Origin: Pedosphaera sp.
Lineage (GTDB): Bacteria > Verrucomicrobiota > Verrucomicrobiia > Limisphaerales > SXQI01
Reading direction: 5' to 3'
Length of the DNA stretch: 64,000 nt
Assembly: GCA_025359965.1 (NCBI GenBank)
Contig: JANYDC010000105.1
Coordinates: 1-64,000, forward strand
The translations under genes and the position numbers were made by a program. The notes under the pieces were generated by a model. It was not told the DNA's origin, did not search any database, and was given only the letters and a program-made list of their open reading frames with translations. Positions 36,024-44,883 of the stretch are shown here, piece by piece (the first letter of the stretch is position 1; each line of letters starts with the position of its first letter).

Positions 36024-37061
36024 ATGACTCCGAGCAGCTTGTGTGATTTCCCGACCACTGACCCAACTTCCGTCTATCGTTATCGCGATGGCTTGTATGC
36101 TGCGGATATGCTGGCGGTGGGGGTGGTGCATCTGGATTTGTTTACGCATTTGGCTGTGCGTCCGAGTTCGATTGATGAGATTTGTGCGCACTTCGGAACC
36201 CACCAGAGGGCGACGGATGTGATGCTAACGCTTTTTGTGGCGATGGGTTTGTTGCAAAGGGAGCGAGCGAATTATTTACCGACCACCACGGCGAGAGAAC
36301 ATCTGGTGACGGGGTCACCGTGGAATCTCACTCCTTATTATGCTTCGTTAAAAGACCGGCCTGTCACCCTGGATTTGCTCAAAGTTTTGCGCACAGACAA
36401 GCCAGCCAATTGGGGTGGATACCAGACGACGGGCGACTGGCATAAATCGATGGAGAACGAGGCTTTCGCAAAACAGTTCACGGCCGCCATGGATTGTCGC
36501 GGTGTTTATTTGGGAGGGAAAGCGGCTGCGAATCTTGATCTGAGCGGCATATCCAGAGTTTTGGATGTGGGCGGTGGATCGGGGATTTATGCATGCTGTT
36601 TGGCGGCGCGCAATCCGGAGATTCGTGCCACGGTTCTTGATAAAGCGCCGGTGGATCGGATCGCGGCGCGCAATATTGAGGCAAGGGGTTTGTCGGAACG
36701 GGTGGACGTGATCGCGTGCGACATGCTGAATGAGAAATGGCCGCGCGGGTATGATGCCCACTTGATCTCCAATGTGCTGCATGATTGGGCGGAGCCCGTC
36801 GTCCTCCAATTGCTTAAAGCCTCGGCTGAAGCACTTCCTACGAACGGATTGATTATTATCCATGACGCTTTTTTGAATGAGGATAAGAGCGGTCCGCTGC
36901 CGGTGGCGGCGTATTCGGTGTTGTTAATGCACGCTACGGAGGGCCGTTGCTACGGGGTGGGGGAGGTGAGGGAATGGCTGGATGGACTTGGCTTCGGCGA
37001 CATTACTTCTGAAGTCACGGCGGCGGACCGCGGTGTGATGACGGCGCGTAAAAAGGCTTAG
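36024..37061 (+). CDS. SAM-dependent methyltransferase, Methyltransf_2 / O-methyltransferase type
   Basis: A 345-residue methyltransferase. An N-terminal winged-helix dimerisation domain (about 10-90; IDEICAHFGTHQRATDVMLTLFVAMGLL) is followed by a Rossmann fold with SAM motif VLDVGGGSGIYACC, the acidic residue in ATVLDKAPV, and ISNVLHDWAEPV, where the His is the likely catalytic base of O-methyltransferases in this family. The ATG at 36024 is preceded by AGAAAGG at some distance. Relatives methylate phenols, polyketides or other small molecules; the substrate is unknown. It precedes the SpmA-SpmB gene by 7 bases. Confidence 0.88.
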   Translation: MTPSSLCDFPTTDPTSVYRYRDGLYAADMLAVGVVHLDLFTHLAVRPSSIDEICAHFGTHQRATDVMLTLFVAMGLLQRERANYLPTTTAREHLVTGSPWNLTPYYASLKDRPVTLDLLKVLRTDKPANWGGYQTTGDWHKSMENEAFAKQFTAAMDCRGVYLGGKAAANLDLSGISRVLDVGGGSGIYACCLAARNPEIRATVLDKAPVDRIAARNIEARGLSERVDVIACDMLNEKWPRGYDAHLISNVLHDWAEPVVLQLLKASAEALPTNGLIIIHDAFLNEDKSGPLPVAAYSVLLMHATEGRCYGVGEVREWLDGLGFGDITSEVTAADRGVMTARKKA

Positions 37062-37068
37062 CACCGGT

Positions 37069-38382
37069 ATGCTGAATATTATTTGGTTGGGCATGGTGGT
37101 GGTGGGGATCGCCTTGGGGGCGGTCACAGGCAGGCTGGCCGGGGTGGGGGAGGCCATCGTTAAAAACGCCGAGACTGCGGTGACACTCAGCATTGGATTG
37201 ATTGGGCTAATGAGTCTTTGGCTGGGTTTGATGCGATTGGCGGAGCGCTCGGGCCTGGTGCTGTTGCTGGCGCGGGCATTGAAGCCGTTGTTGTGCCGGT
37301 TGTTTCCGGACGTGCCGACTGAGCATCCGGCGATGGGGGCGATGGTGATGAACATTGCGGCCAACATGCTGGGATTGAGCAATGCAGCCACGCCGATGGG
37401 CTTGCGGGCCATGCAGGAATTGCAGAAGCTTAACCCCAGGCCGGACACAGCGACCAACGCCATGTGCACGTTTCTCGCAATCAATACGAGCTCGGTGCAA
37501 CTGGTGCCGATGACGGCGATTGCGTTGATGGTGGCGGCGGGAGCGAGTCGTCCTTACTCGATCATCGGCACCGCGCTTCTGGCCACGGCTTGTTCGACGA
37601 TTGCCGGATTGATTGCCGTAAAATGGTTTGAGCGCTGGCCGGTTTTCAGACTGCCGATTGCGGAGGAGGCTCCTTCCCAGCCTGAAACCAATTCAAGCAA
37701 CCCTTTAGTCGAAAACGAAAAACATGCCAGCGGCCTGAGATGGACGGTGCTCGCGCTATTTTTATTGGTCATGATCTATGCCGGGCTTCGCATGCTTTCG
37801 CCGGAGGCCGAGGTCATTGTTGGACAATCCGCTGCGCCTGACCGCTCCATTCTTTGGCGCTTGGTGAGTGCCGTCAGCCTGTTGGCCGTGCCTTTTTTGG
37901 TGGGGTTTATTCCGCTCTATGCCTGGGTGCGCGGGTTGCAGGTTTACGAGGAATTGGTGGAGGGGGCAAAGGAGGGTTTTCAAGTTGCCGTGCGCATCAT
38001 TCCGTATTTGGTAGGAATGTTGGTGGCGATTGGCATATTCAGGGCCGGTGGAGGCTTGGACCTGTTGGCTCGCGCTACGGCTCCCATCCTCGCGTTCATT
38101 CATTTTCCCACTGAGCTTTTGCCGATGGCGCTGATGCGGCCTTTAAGCGGGAGTGGATCGCTGGCGATTCTTTCGGATGTCATCAAAACGCATGGTCCTG
38201 ACAGCATTTTGGCTCAAACGGCGGCGACTTTGTATGGATCCACTGAGACGACTTTCTACGTGTTGGCCGTCTATTTTGGCTCGATCAGTATTCGTCGCAC
38301 GCGACACGCCTTGATGGCGGGATTGATCGCGGATGGTGTGGGGATTCTGGCGGCTGTTTATATTTGCCGTTGGATGCAGTAA
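37069..38382 (+). CDS. SpmA-SpmB fusion (nucleoside recognition/Gate domain membrane protein)
   Basis: A 437-residue membrane protein. Residues about 1-190 match spore maturation protein A (MVMNIAANMLGLSNAATPMGLRAMQELQ, NTSSVQLVPMTAIALMVAAG). Residues about 225-437 match spore maturation protein B (VRIIPYLVGMLVAIGIFRAGGGLDLL, LMRPLSGSGSLAILSDV, GSTETTFYVLAVYFGS). In Bacillus these are separate proteins. Here they are joined by a short hydrophilic linker (about 195-222). The Gate-domain family has transporter-like folds; its substrate in non-sporulating bacteria is unknown. It follows the methyltransferase by 7 bases and converges on tgt with 12 bases between the stops. Confidence 0.9.
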   Translation: MLNIIWLGMVVVGIALGAVTGRLAGVGEAIVKNAETAVTLSIGLIGLMSLWLGLMRLAERSGLVLLLARALKPLLCRLFPDVPTEHPAMGAMVMNIAANMLGLSNAATPMGLRAMQELQKLNPRPDTATNAMCTFLAINTSSVQLVPMTAIALMVAAGASRPYSIIGTALLATACSTIAGLIAVKWFERWPVFRLPIAEEAPSQPETNSSNPLVENEKHASGLRWTVLALFLLVMIYAGLRMLSPEAEVIVGQSAAPDRSILWRLVSAVSLLAVPFLVGFIPLYAWVRGLQVYEELVEGAKEGFQVAVRIIPYLVGMLVAIGIFRAGGGLDLLARATAPILAFIHFPTELLPMALMRPLSGSGSLAILSDVIKTHGPDSILAQTAATLYGSTETTFYVLAVYFGSISIRRTRHALMAGLIADGVGILAAVYICRWMQ

Positions 38383-38394
38383 CCAGCGCTGCTT

Positions 38395-39540
38395 TCAGGC
38401 TGCGGCTGCAGCGCGTGCGTCCATGATGCGTTTGGAGGGGCGGCATTTGGCGATGAAGGCGGTGCGGAATTCTCCGAAGGTTCCGGCGGCCAAGTGACGG
38501 CGAATGTCGGCCATGACGCGGAGGTACATGTGGCTGTTGTGAACACTTAGCATGCGCAGGCCGAGGATTTCGTTGACGTTGAGCAGGTGGCGCAGGTAGG
38601 CGCGGGTGAAGGTCCGGCAGGCGTAGCACGGGCAGTCATCCTCAATAGGGCGAAAATCGGCTTTCATGGCTCCGCCCTTGATGCTGATGGCACCGCTGTA
38701 GGTATAGGCCGTACCGTTGCGGGCCACACGGGTCGGCAGCACGCAATCGAACATATCGACCCCACGGGCGACCAACTCGACCATTTGCGCCGGGGTGCCA
38801 AGGCCCATGGCGTAGCGTGCTTTTTGTTCTGGAAGATGTGGTTCGGTGTATTCCACGGCTTTCATCATCTCAGGCTCGGGCTCGCCCACGCTGACGCCGC
38901 CGATGGCGTAGCCGTCAAAATCCATCTCCACGAGTTTCTTGGCGCACTCCTCGCGCAGGTTGGCGTGCGAGCCACCTTGGACAATGCCAAAAATCAACTG
39001 GCCGGGGGCACGCTCCTGCACACGACATTCGGCAGCCCAGCGAAGGGTGCGATCCACCGCAGAACGCACGTGCTGCGGGGTGCTTTCGTGGGCGGGACAG
39101 TCATCAAATACCATGGCGATGTCTGAACCCAGCTGCCGCTGGATGGCCATTGCTTCTTTGGGTCCGAGAAAGAGGAGTGAACCATCCAAGTGAGAACGAA
39201 ATTCGACCCCGTGCGGCTTAATCTTGCGAATCTTGGCAAGGCTGAATACTTGGAAACCGCCGCTGTCGGTAAGGATTGGGAGGGACCAGTTCATAAACCG
39301 GTGCAGTCCTCCTGCCTGGCCAATGATCTCCATGCCGGGACGGATGCTGAGATGATAAGTGTTGCCGAGTAGGATTTGCGTTCCCATCTCGATCAGTTCG
39401 CGGGGATCAAGGGCCTTGACGCTGGCCTGGGTGCCCACGGGCATGAAGACGGGTGTTTCAATGACGCCGTGCGGGGTGGTCAGACGGCCGAGGCGCGCGC
39501 GGCTTGATGGGTCTTTTTGCAACAATTCGTAACTTGGCAT
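38395..39540 (-). CDS. tgt: tRNA-guanine transglycosylase
   Basis: A 381-residue TIM-barrel enzyme that exchanges guanine-34 for the queuosine precursor preQ1 in tRNAs with GUN anticodons. The start is the ATG of MPSYELLQKDPSSRARLGRL; an upstream in-frame codon would lie in the hairpin region. The catalytic Asp are in TDSGGFQVFS (D92) and MFDCVLPTRVARNG. The zinc site is CPCYAC plus the His of LSVHNSHMY. Length and motifs are complete. A terminator for the upstream pseudopilin gene lies 26 bases before the start, so tgt needs its own promoter or read-through. Confidence 0.96.
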   Translation of the reverse strand: MPSYELLQKDPSSRARLGRLTTPHGVIETPVFMPVGTQASVKALDPRELIEMGTQILLGNTYHLSIRPGMEIIGQAGGLHRFMNWSLPILTDSGGFQVFSLAKIRKIKPHGVEFRSHLDGSLLFLGPKEAMAIQRQLGSDIAMVFDDCPAHESTPQHVRSAVDRTLRWAAECRVQERAPGQLIFGIVQGGSHANLREECAKKLVEMDFDGYAIGGVSVGEPEPEMMKAVEYTEPHLPEQKARYAMGLGTPAQMVELVARGVDMFDCVLPTRVARNGTAYTYSGAISIKGGAMKADFRPIEDDCPCYACRTFTRAYLRHLLNVNEILGLRMLSVHNSHMYLRVMADIRRHLAAGTFGEFRTAFIAKCRPSKRIMDARAAAAA

Positions 39541-39566
39541 CCGTTCAACTCTCTCGTTAAAAATGA

Positions 39567-39598
39567 AAATACCGCAAGGCAAATGCTTTGCGGTATTT
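39567..39598 (-). terminator. Rho-independent terminator of the pseudopilin gene
   Basis: A 14-bp stem with one G-T wobble pair: 39567-39580 (AAATACCGCAAGGC) against 39585-39598 (GCTTTGCGGTATTT), 4-base loop. On the minus strand it is followed by a T-rich run (TTTTCATTTTT). It lies between the pseudopilin stop and the tgt start, as expected for ending the pseudopilin transcript. Confidence 0.8.
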
Positions 39599-39655
39599 GA
39601 TGTGCTGAAATTATTCCGAACTAAAAACCTGTAAGAATCTGTGCAACCGGTCCGA

Positions 39656-40504
39656 TTATTTCTTCAGTACCGTGGTGTTTTCACTCCACCATTTCATGTC
39701 GGCGACCGATGCTGGCTCTGTGGTGGATCGAACCCCGGGGATGGCGCCTGTGTAGGAGACTTTGGGTTTCATGTCATTTCCCTTCCATTTGTGGATCTCA
39801 GCGTGGCCATCAGCGAAGGAAAGGCCGCCTGCGCCGTTGTGGTAGGCTGCGGGGTAATCAACGATTTGAGCGCTGGTTGCAGAAAAATTGGGTACGATTG
39901 TCACCGCGCAAGCGGCGTCGTTGATGCTGTCAGGATGTTCATCAATGAAAACCCACGTCTTGGCAGGAATCGTGATATCAGAATCTTTGGCGTAAACTTT
40001 GTATCTCTCGGGAGGAAGCCATCCACCGAAGTCAAAAACTTGGCTCATCGAGATACTGCGAATACGCGGAGTGAAATTGTTCTTGGGCAATTTTCCCGTT
40101 GCGGCTTTGTCAGCCGGACATTTGTAGATGGCGTAAGATTTGCCGCCGTACGCAAAGAGGGGACCTTTGGAAATGTAGGTTTGGTTGGTGTTGTCTGAAC
40201 TGCCAGGAAAGCTCAGGCTTCCTTCGACCCAAACGGGGCGTGTTTTGGTGTCCACACCGGTTCCTGATAATGACGAGACCAGGATGTCGTTGTTGTCCAA
40301 GGCGAACATTTTCCAAGCGACCATGAGCTGCTTGGAATTGTTCATGCAGAGAATGCCTTGAGCCTTGGTCTTGGCCTTGGCCAAGGCGGGCAGAAGCATC
40401 CCAGCCAAAATTGCGATAATGGCAATAACGACAAGAAGTTCGATCAATGTGAAGCCGCTGCGTCTGGCGGCGGGCTTGTACGCGTTTGGTTCGGTGAATC
40501 GCAT
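39656..40504 (-). CDS. Type II secretion/type IV pilin-like pseudopilin with H-X9-DG motif
   Basis: A 282-residue pseudopilin. The start is the ATG of [25 protein letters not shown]. The prepilin peptidase site is G/FTLIE, with Glu at +5, followed by a 20-residue hydrophobic helix ([18 protein letters not shown]). The globular domain carries the H-X9-DG signature near residue 235 ([12 protein letters not shown]). Such proteins are highly multiplied in Planctomycetes and Verrucomicrobia. No secretion or pilus assembly gene is adjacent. It is monocistronic by the look of it, with 476 bases of gene-free DNA upstream and a strong terminator downstream. Confidence 0.92.
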   Translation of the reverse strand: MRFTEPNAYKPAARRSGFTLIELLVVIAIIAILAGMLLPALAKAKTKAQGILCMNNSKQLMVAWKMFALDNNDILVSSLSGTGVDTKTRPVWVEGSLSFPGSSDNTNQTYISKGPLFAYGGKSYAIYKCPADKAATGKLPKNNFTPRIRSISMSQVFDFGGWLPPERYKVYAKDSDITIPAKTWVFIDEHPDSINDAACAVTIVPNFSATSAQIVDYPAAYHNGAGGLSFADGHAEIHKWKGNDMKPKVSYTGAIPGVRSTTEPASVADMKWWSENTTVLKK

Positions 40505-40980
40505 AGTAACGGTAATTCGATGAATTCTCAGTCGGTTAAATTTCTTTGTCAAAGCATAGTTTTCAGCCCGCGTTCTGCCAACTGTGCGTTGAAGAGCACA
40601 CGGAACCAATTATTTCCCACACTCACAAAGCGTTTCGGTGAATGTCACTCCCATGCCGACTTATTATGACTTGGTGGAAACAATATTTTATCACTTAAAA
40701 CTCCAGGGATGTCAGCAAGACAGCCCAAATTCCTTTGCGAAACATCGGCGAGTTCGTGGCACGCTGACTGGTTTTGAAGGCGAAACGTCTTCGAAGCTTT
40801 CGGTTGTTTTCTGCTCCGTGCGTTTAGCCGCACAGTACCTCTCCGCCAAATAATACTGTTGCCGAAAACGGCACAAATATGGCTATATTCATGGTCTCGA
40901 CAGGGATTGGGTTTTGAGGCCGACCGTTTTTCGTGCGGTGAACCTCATAAGAGGTGGAAGCATGGAGAAGATATAAGTGT
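40505..40980. other. Divergent intergenic region between pseudopilin and acylphosphatase
   Basis: No gene is supported in this 476-base stretch. It should hold the promoters for the minus-strand pseudopilin and the plus-strand acylphosphatase operon. Two small hairpins are visible: TGCCG-aaaa-CGGCA at 40860-40873, and ACCTC-ataa-GAGGT at 40942-40955, the latter 25 bases before the acylphosphatase ATG. A 71-residue ORF at 40638-40853 shows no family likeness. Confidence 0.4.
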
Positions 40981-41259
40981 ATGGCCCGCAAGCGATTGCA
41001 AGTTTTATACAGTGGTCGAGTGCAGGGAGTGGGGTTTCGTCACTCCGCGAAAATGACTGCCATGGGGTTTGAGGTGACCGGGGTGGTGAGGAATTTGCAT
41101 GATGGCCGGGTTGAGTTAATCTGCGAAGGAGACCAATCGGAGTTGGAGGCATTTCAGCAGGCAATCCGTGACGCAGGTTTTCGGCGCCTCATTAAAAATG
41201 AGGAAGTCGTTTGGGATGTGCCGAAGAATGATTTTCTAGGGTTTGAAATTGTACGATAG
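40981..41259 (+). CDS. Acylphosphatase
   Basis: A 92-residue cytosolic enzyme that hydrolyses acyl phosphates. The signature YSGRVQGVGFRHSAKMTAMG contains the phosphate-binding Arg, and VRNLHDGRVEL contains the catalytic Asn; both are intact. The length is normal. The ATG at 40981 has GGAGAAG upstream; the ORF extends further but only with unrelated residues. The metallophosphoesterase gene follows after 14 bases, probably in one transcript. Confidence 0.95.
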   Translation: MARKRLQVLYSGRVQGVGFRHSAKMTAMGFEVTGVVRNLHDGRVELICEGDQSELEAFQQAIRDAGFRRLIKNEEVVWDVPKNDFLGFEIVR

Positions 41260-41273
41260 GATTTGGGAACGGA

Positions 41274-41999
41274 ATGATGAAGTACGCGATCATCGCTGAT
41301 ATCCACGCCAATCTTGAGGCGTTGGAAGTGGTGTTGGATGACATTAAGACACAGGGTTGCACCCATGTGGCCTGCCTTGGCGATGTGGTGGGATACAATG
41401 CCAATCCGAAGGAATGCCTCGAAATAATTCGCGGCATGAACATTCCATGCGTCAAAGGCAACCATGACGAATACTGCTCCAGCGAGGAAGGGTTGGAGGG
41501 GTTCAACCCGCACGCGGAGGAGGCGATCCAATGGACGCGATCCCAGCTTTCGGAGGATGACCGGAAGTGGCTTCGTGATTTGAAGTACATGCGCATGATT
41601 TCCGGTTTCACACTGGTGCACGCGACTCTGGACGGTCCGCAGCGATGGGGTTACGTCTTCGACAAGCTGGCTGCAGCGGCCAGCATGACCTACCAGAACA
41701 CCGGGGTTTGCTTTTTTGGGCACACACATGTGCCGTTGGCGTTCGTTAAGGATTCCCAGGTGCGCGGAGGGACCTATTCGAAATTCAAAATCGAGCAGGG
41801 TAAGAAATATTTTGTCAATGTCGGCAGCGTTGGACAGTCGAGGGACGGCGTGGCCAAAGCCACCTACGTAGTTTTCGACGTTACGGAGGGAACCATCGAA
41901 CTTCGCCGTCTGGATTACGACATGGCAACCACTCAGAAAAAAATCGTTGATGCCGGTCTGCCCCCAAGGCTGGCGGAGCGTCTGGCACAGGGCAGGTGA
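41274..41999 (+). CDS. Metallophosphoesterase, YfcE/MJ0936-like
   Basis: A 241-residue calcineurin-like phosphoesterase. All five metal motifs are present: IIADIHANLEAL (DxH), CLGDVVGYNANP (GD), VKGNHDEY (GNHD), LVHATLDGP, and FFGHTHVP (GHTH). The N-terminus starts at once with the first strand, so it is cytosolic. Relatives hydrolyse phosphodiesters or nucleotides in vitro, and the substrate is not known here. Two ATG codons in tandem (41274 and 41277) are both possible starts. Confidence 0.92.
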   Translation: MMKYAIIADIHANLEALEVVLDDIKTQGCTHVACLGDVVGYNANPKECLEIIRGMNIPCVKGNHDEYCSSEEGLEGFNPHAEEAIQWTRSQLSEDDRKWLRDLKYMRMISGFTLVHATLDGPQRWGYVFDKLAAAASMTYQNTGVCFFGHTHVPLAFVKDSQVRGGTYSKFKIEQGKKYFVNVGSVGQSRDGVAKATYVVFDVTEGTIELRRLDYDMATTQKKIVDAGLPPRLAERLAQGR

Positions 42000-42027
42000 T
42001 GTCGAACAACCCTCAAGGGCTGAGCGA

Positions 42028-43056
42028 TTGAAAATTCTCGTTCTGAAACCGAGCTCCTTGGGAGACGTGGTGCAAGCTCTGCCTGTGGCCCGGTTGATCA
42101 GGGCTAAGTATCCAAAGGCGGAAATACATTGGTGGATATCCAGCGACTTGGTTCCGCTGCTGGAAAACGACCCGGATATTTCGCTTCTGTACCCATTTTA
42201 CCGTCGCCGCTGGGCTCATCCTTTTTATTGGATGCAAATGGTGCATACCTGGCGCCGAATGCGCTCCAAATCTTATGACCTGGTGCTGGATCTCCAAGGG
42301 TTGGCCCGTAGCGGTGTGGTTGCATGGCAAGCCAGGGGAAAGCGTACGGTTGGGGTGGAGGATCGACGGGAGGGCGCGATGCTTTTTTACGACCACGCAG
42401 TGGCAAGACCCGGCCCACAGTCCCACGCTGTTGATTGGTATCTTGCGGTTCTTCGATCAGTGGGAATCGAAACGGATCGTCCTTTCGAGTGGCTTCCCAT
42501 TCGACAATCAATCGTAGACTCACTCAAGCAACGCTGGCATTTCGCTGAAGGGGGTAGATGGGTCGCGCTGAATCCCGGAGCTCGCTGGGCGAATAAGCGT
42601 TGGCCGGTGCAATCTTTCGCTGGTTTAGCCGGTTCGTTGGCACGGGCACATCCCCACCTGCGTTTCATGATTCTGGGCGGACCTTCAGAGTCGGAGGCCG
42701 GGTTGGCCATTCAAAAAGCCGTCGGCGATGATGATCGATGTTTGGATCTCACCGCACGCACATCCCTGCCCGAGTTGGTGGAGTGGCTCCGTTTGGCCGC
42801 TGTTTTGGTGACAAACGACACCGGCCCGATGCACATTGCCGCCGCATTGGGGCTTCCTGTGATCGGTCTTTTTGGTCCAACCAACCCTAACAGAACGGGC
42901 CCTTTTGGTCAGATTCCCAGATCCCTTAAGCTTGAACTAAACTGCATGCCCTGCATGAGTTCACGTTGTTCGAACCCAGTTTACCAAAAGTGCTTAAAGG
43001 ATTTGTCTCCTCTCGTGGTGAAAGAAGCAGTTGAAAAAATTCTGATGACTTCATGA
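42028..43056 (+). CDS. Glycosyltransferase family 9 (heptosyltransferase-like)
   Basis: A 342-residue GT9 enzyme of the WaaC/WaaF type, which adds heptose to LPS core from ADP-heptose at the inner face of the membrane. I start at the TTG at 42028, giving MKILVLKPSSLGDVVQALPVARLI, the normal family start; an upstream start at 41947 would overlap the previous gene and read unrelated residues. Other motifs are VALNPGARWANKRWP, FMILGGPSESE, LVTNDTGPMHIAAALGLPVIGLFGPTNPNRTGPFG, and a late Cys cluster (CMPCMSSRC). AGGG occurs shortly before the TTG. Acceptor sugar unknown. Confidence 0.9.
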   Translation: MKILVLKPSSLGDVVQALPVARLIRAKYPKAEIHWWISSDLVPLLENDPDISLLYPFYRRRWAHPFYWMQMVHTWRRMRSKSYDLVLDLQGLARSGVVAWQARGKRTVGVEDRREGAMLFYDHAVARPGPQSHAVDWYLAVLRSVGIETDRPFEWLPIRQSIVDSLKQRWHFAEGGRWVALNPGARWANKRWPVQSFAGLAGSLARAHPHLRFMILGGPSESEAGLAIQKAVGDDDRCLDLTARTSLPELVEWLRLAAVLVTNDTGPMHIAAALGLPVIGLFGPTNPNRTGPFGQIPRSLKLELNCMPCMSSRCSNPVYQKCLKDLSPLVVKEAVEKILMTS

Positions 43057-43161
43057 GCGGGGTTGTTGATCGTTAGTCTCAAAAAAGAGTGAATCTCCTT
43101 GATTTCTGCGGATTGCCGTCGACAATTGAGGGGAATTTGAAATTTCGAAGTTAACAAGTAT

Positions 43162-43395
43162 ATGGCCGATCTCGCAAACAGGTACCAGGAAAGCGTCGCA
43201 GGTAAATTTTACGTCGATAATCAGTGTATCGACTGCGATCTCTGTCGCGAAACTGCGCCGGCCAATTTTACCCGCCACGATGAAGGTGGCTATTCCTACG
43301 TCTACAAACAACCGACGACCCCAGAAGAGGAAGCGCTTTGCAAGGAAGCCAAGGAGGGTTGTCCAGTCGAGGCCATTGGCGACAACGGGATTTAA
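43162..43395 (+). CDS. Single-cluster [4Fe-4S] ferredoxin
   Basis: A 77-residue ferredoxin. One cluster motif is seen, CIDCDLC (C22, C25, C28), with the fourth ligand in the late GCPVEAIGDNG. The spacing is that of monocluster ferredoxins, since the second CxxCxxC of two-cluster types is missing. It carries electrons between unidentified partners; no oxidoreductase is adjacent. A terminator-like hairpin follows 13 bases after the stop, and 105 bases separate it from the glycosyltransferase, so it may be its own unit. Confidence 0.92.
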   Translation: MADLANRYQESVAGKFYVDNQCIDCDLCRETAPANFTRHDEGGYSYVYKQPTTPEEEALCKEAKEGCPVEAIGDNGI

Positions 43396-43408
43396 ATCGC
43401 TGCTTTCA

Positions 43409-43442
43409 GCGAGCCCCGCAGGCGATGGCCGGCGGGGCTCGC
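43409..43442 (+). terminator. Perfect GC-rich hairpin after the ferredoxin gene
   Basis: Arms GCGAGCCCCGC at 43409-43419 and GCGGGGCTCGC at 43432-43442 pair perfectly over 11 bp with a 12-base loop. It lies 13 bases after the ferredoxin stop. There is no T-run after it, so it may work with Rho, or serve as an mRNA end-protecting structure. Confidence 0.6.
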
Positions 43443-43528
43443 CCATTTCAGGATAAGAGCTTTTTGCGCCAGCAGCCACTCAAAGGGCTGTCTTGCCAAT
43501 ATCGTCGGGTCTATCGTTTAATCACCCC

Positions 43529-44872
43529 GTGTTACAACAGCAGACGTTGAAAGACGCCGCATCGTTTTCCGGAATGGGACTTCATAGCGGCAATCGCGTT
43601 ACCATGAAGCTCCTCCCGGCGCCGGCCAATACGGGCATACGCTTCCGGAGGGTGGATCTTGATGGTCATCCCGAAGTGGAGGCGCGTGTCGAGAATGTCA
43701 GCGAGACCAATCGCTCGACCACTCTGGCCAAGGGAAATGTCAAAATTCATACTGTAGAACATGTTCTTTCGACCTTTTCCGGGCTTGGTGTTGACAATGC
43801 GATTGTGGAGTTGGATGCGAATGAACCGCCCATCGCTGATGGGAGTTCAAGGGAGTACGCCCGGATGGTGCGGCAGGTCGGGCTTGCCCTCCAGGCCGAA
43901 AAGCGTGAGCCACTAGTGCTTGGCGCCCCGATAGAAATCAAGTCGGGTGAGACGACTATTTCCGCCTTCCCATATGACGGATTCAAGATCAGTTGCACGA
44001 GCACGGACAAGCAGGGGAGGCACACGCAGTTTTTCAGCGTGGAGATCAGCCCTGAAACATGGCTCAACGAACTTTCAGATGCGCGCACGTTTTGTTTTTT
44101 TGAGGAGATCGAATACCTCATCAAAAACGGGTTGATCAAAGGCGGGAGTCTTGAGAACGCCGTGGTCATCCGGGATGATGCGGTTCTCACCAATGAACCC
44201 CTGCGCTACGCGGAGGAATTTGTCCGGCACAAAATCCTAGATATAGTGGGCGACCTGGCCCTGATCGGGCGGCCGCTGAAGGCGCATATCGTAGCAATCA
44301 AACCCAGTCACGGAGCAAACTGTGAGCTGGCCAAACAGATTTTGGCACAGGCACGCAAGCCGCTCATCGCAAGCCAGACTTTTTCCCCTCCGCCGGCGCA
44401 GACCGAAGGCTCAAGCCCAAAAGTGGCTGCCGCATCCGATTCGACGGGGATGGATATCATGGAGGTGATGAAGGTGCTTCCTCATCGATACCCTTTCCTG
44501 ATGGTGGATCGCGTGCTCAAAATTGAGGGAAATAAAATTCTCGCCCTAAAAAATGTGACGATAAACGAAGTTCATTTTCAAGGTCATTTTCCGGGGCACC
44601 CCATCATGCCAGGGGTGTTGCAACTGGAAGCCATGGCTCAGGTTGCCGGCATCATCATGCTCAAGAAATTGGAAAATCTGGGCAAGATCGCCTATTTTAT
44701 GGCGGCTGATAGCGTCAAATGGAGAACGCCGGTCCGCCCTGGCGATACAATTCTGATTGATGTGGAACTCACTAAATTGCGCGGCAAACTGGGCAAGGCA
44801 ACCGGCGTTTGCACCGTGGACGGCGTGGTGACGAGCGAGGCTGTTGTCACGTTCGTGTTGATGGACGCCTGA
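43529..44872 (+). CDS. lpxC/fabZ: Bifunctional LpxC-FabZ: UDP-3-O-acyl-GlcNAc deacetylase / 3-hydroxyacyl-ACP dehydratase
   Basis: A 447-residue fusion. Residues 1 to about 275 are LpxC, the zinc deacetylase that commits to lipid A. Its zinc ligands are H78 (HTVEHVLSTF), H234 and D238 (VRHKILDIVGD), and H261 is the general acid. These numbers are 1-4 below those of E. coli, supporting the GTG start at 43529. A Pro/Ser-rich linker (about 285-305) leads to FabZ (MKVLPHRYPFLMVDRV, GHFPGHPIMPG with H353, E367), the fatty-acid dehydratase. The fusion is known in Bacteroidetes and Verrucomicrobia. TTG at 43493, preceded by AAAGGG, is an alternative start. lpxA follows after 11 bases. Confidence 0.95.
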   Translation: MLQQQTLKDAASFSGMGLHSGNRVTMKLLPAPANTGIRFRRVDLDGHPEVEARVENVSETNRSTTLAKGNVKIHTVEHVLSTFSGLGVDNAIVELDANEPPIADGSSREYARMVRQVGLALQAEKREPLVLGAPIEIKSGETTISAFPYDGFKISCTSTDKQGRHTQFFSVEISPETWLNELSDARTFCFFEEIEYLIKNGLIKGGSLENAVVIRDDAVLTNEPLRYAEEFVRHKILDIVGDLALIGRPLKAHIVAIKPSHGANCELAKQILAQARKPLIASQTFSPPPAQTEGSSPKVAAASDSTGMDIMEVMKVLPHRYPFLMVDRVLKIEGNKILALKNVTINEVHFQGHFPGHPIMPGVLQLEAMAQVAGIIMLKKLENLGKIAYFMAADSVKWRTPVRPGDTILIDVELTKLRGKLGKATGVCTVDGVVTSEAVVTFVLMDA

Positions 44873-44883
44873 TCTTAAACTTC

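Noticed and set aside
39641-40198. 185-codon plus-strand ORF
   Set aside because: Antisense of the pseudopilin gene.
40638-40853. 71-codon plus-strand ORF upstream of acylphosphatase
   Set aside because: No domain, no ribosome-binding site, and no overlap with a gene that would support it.
42965-42980. GTTCGAACCC, a tRNA T-loop-like sequence
   Set aside because: Lies inside the GT9 coding sequence (Cys-Ser-Asn-Pro) with no surrounding cloverleaf.
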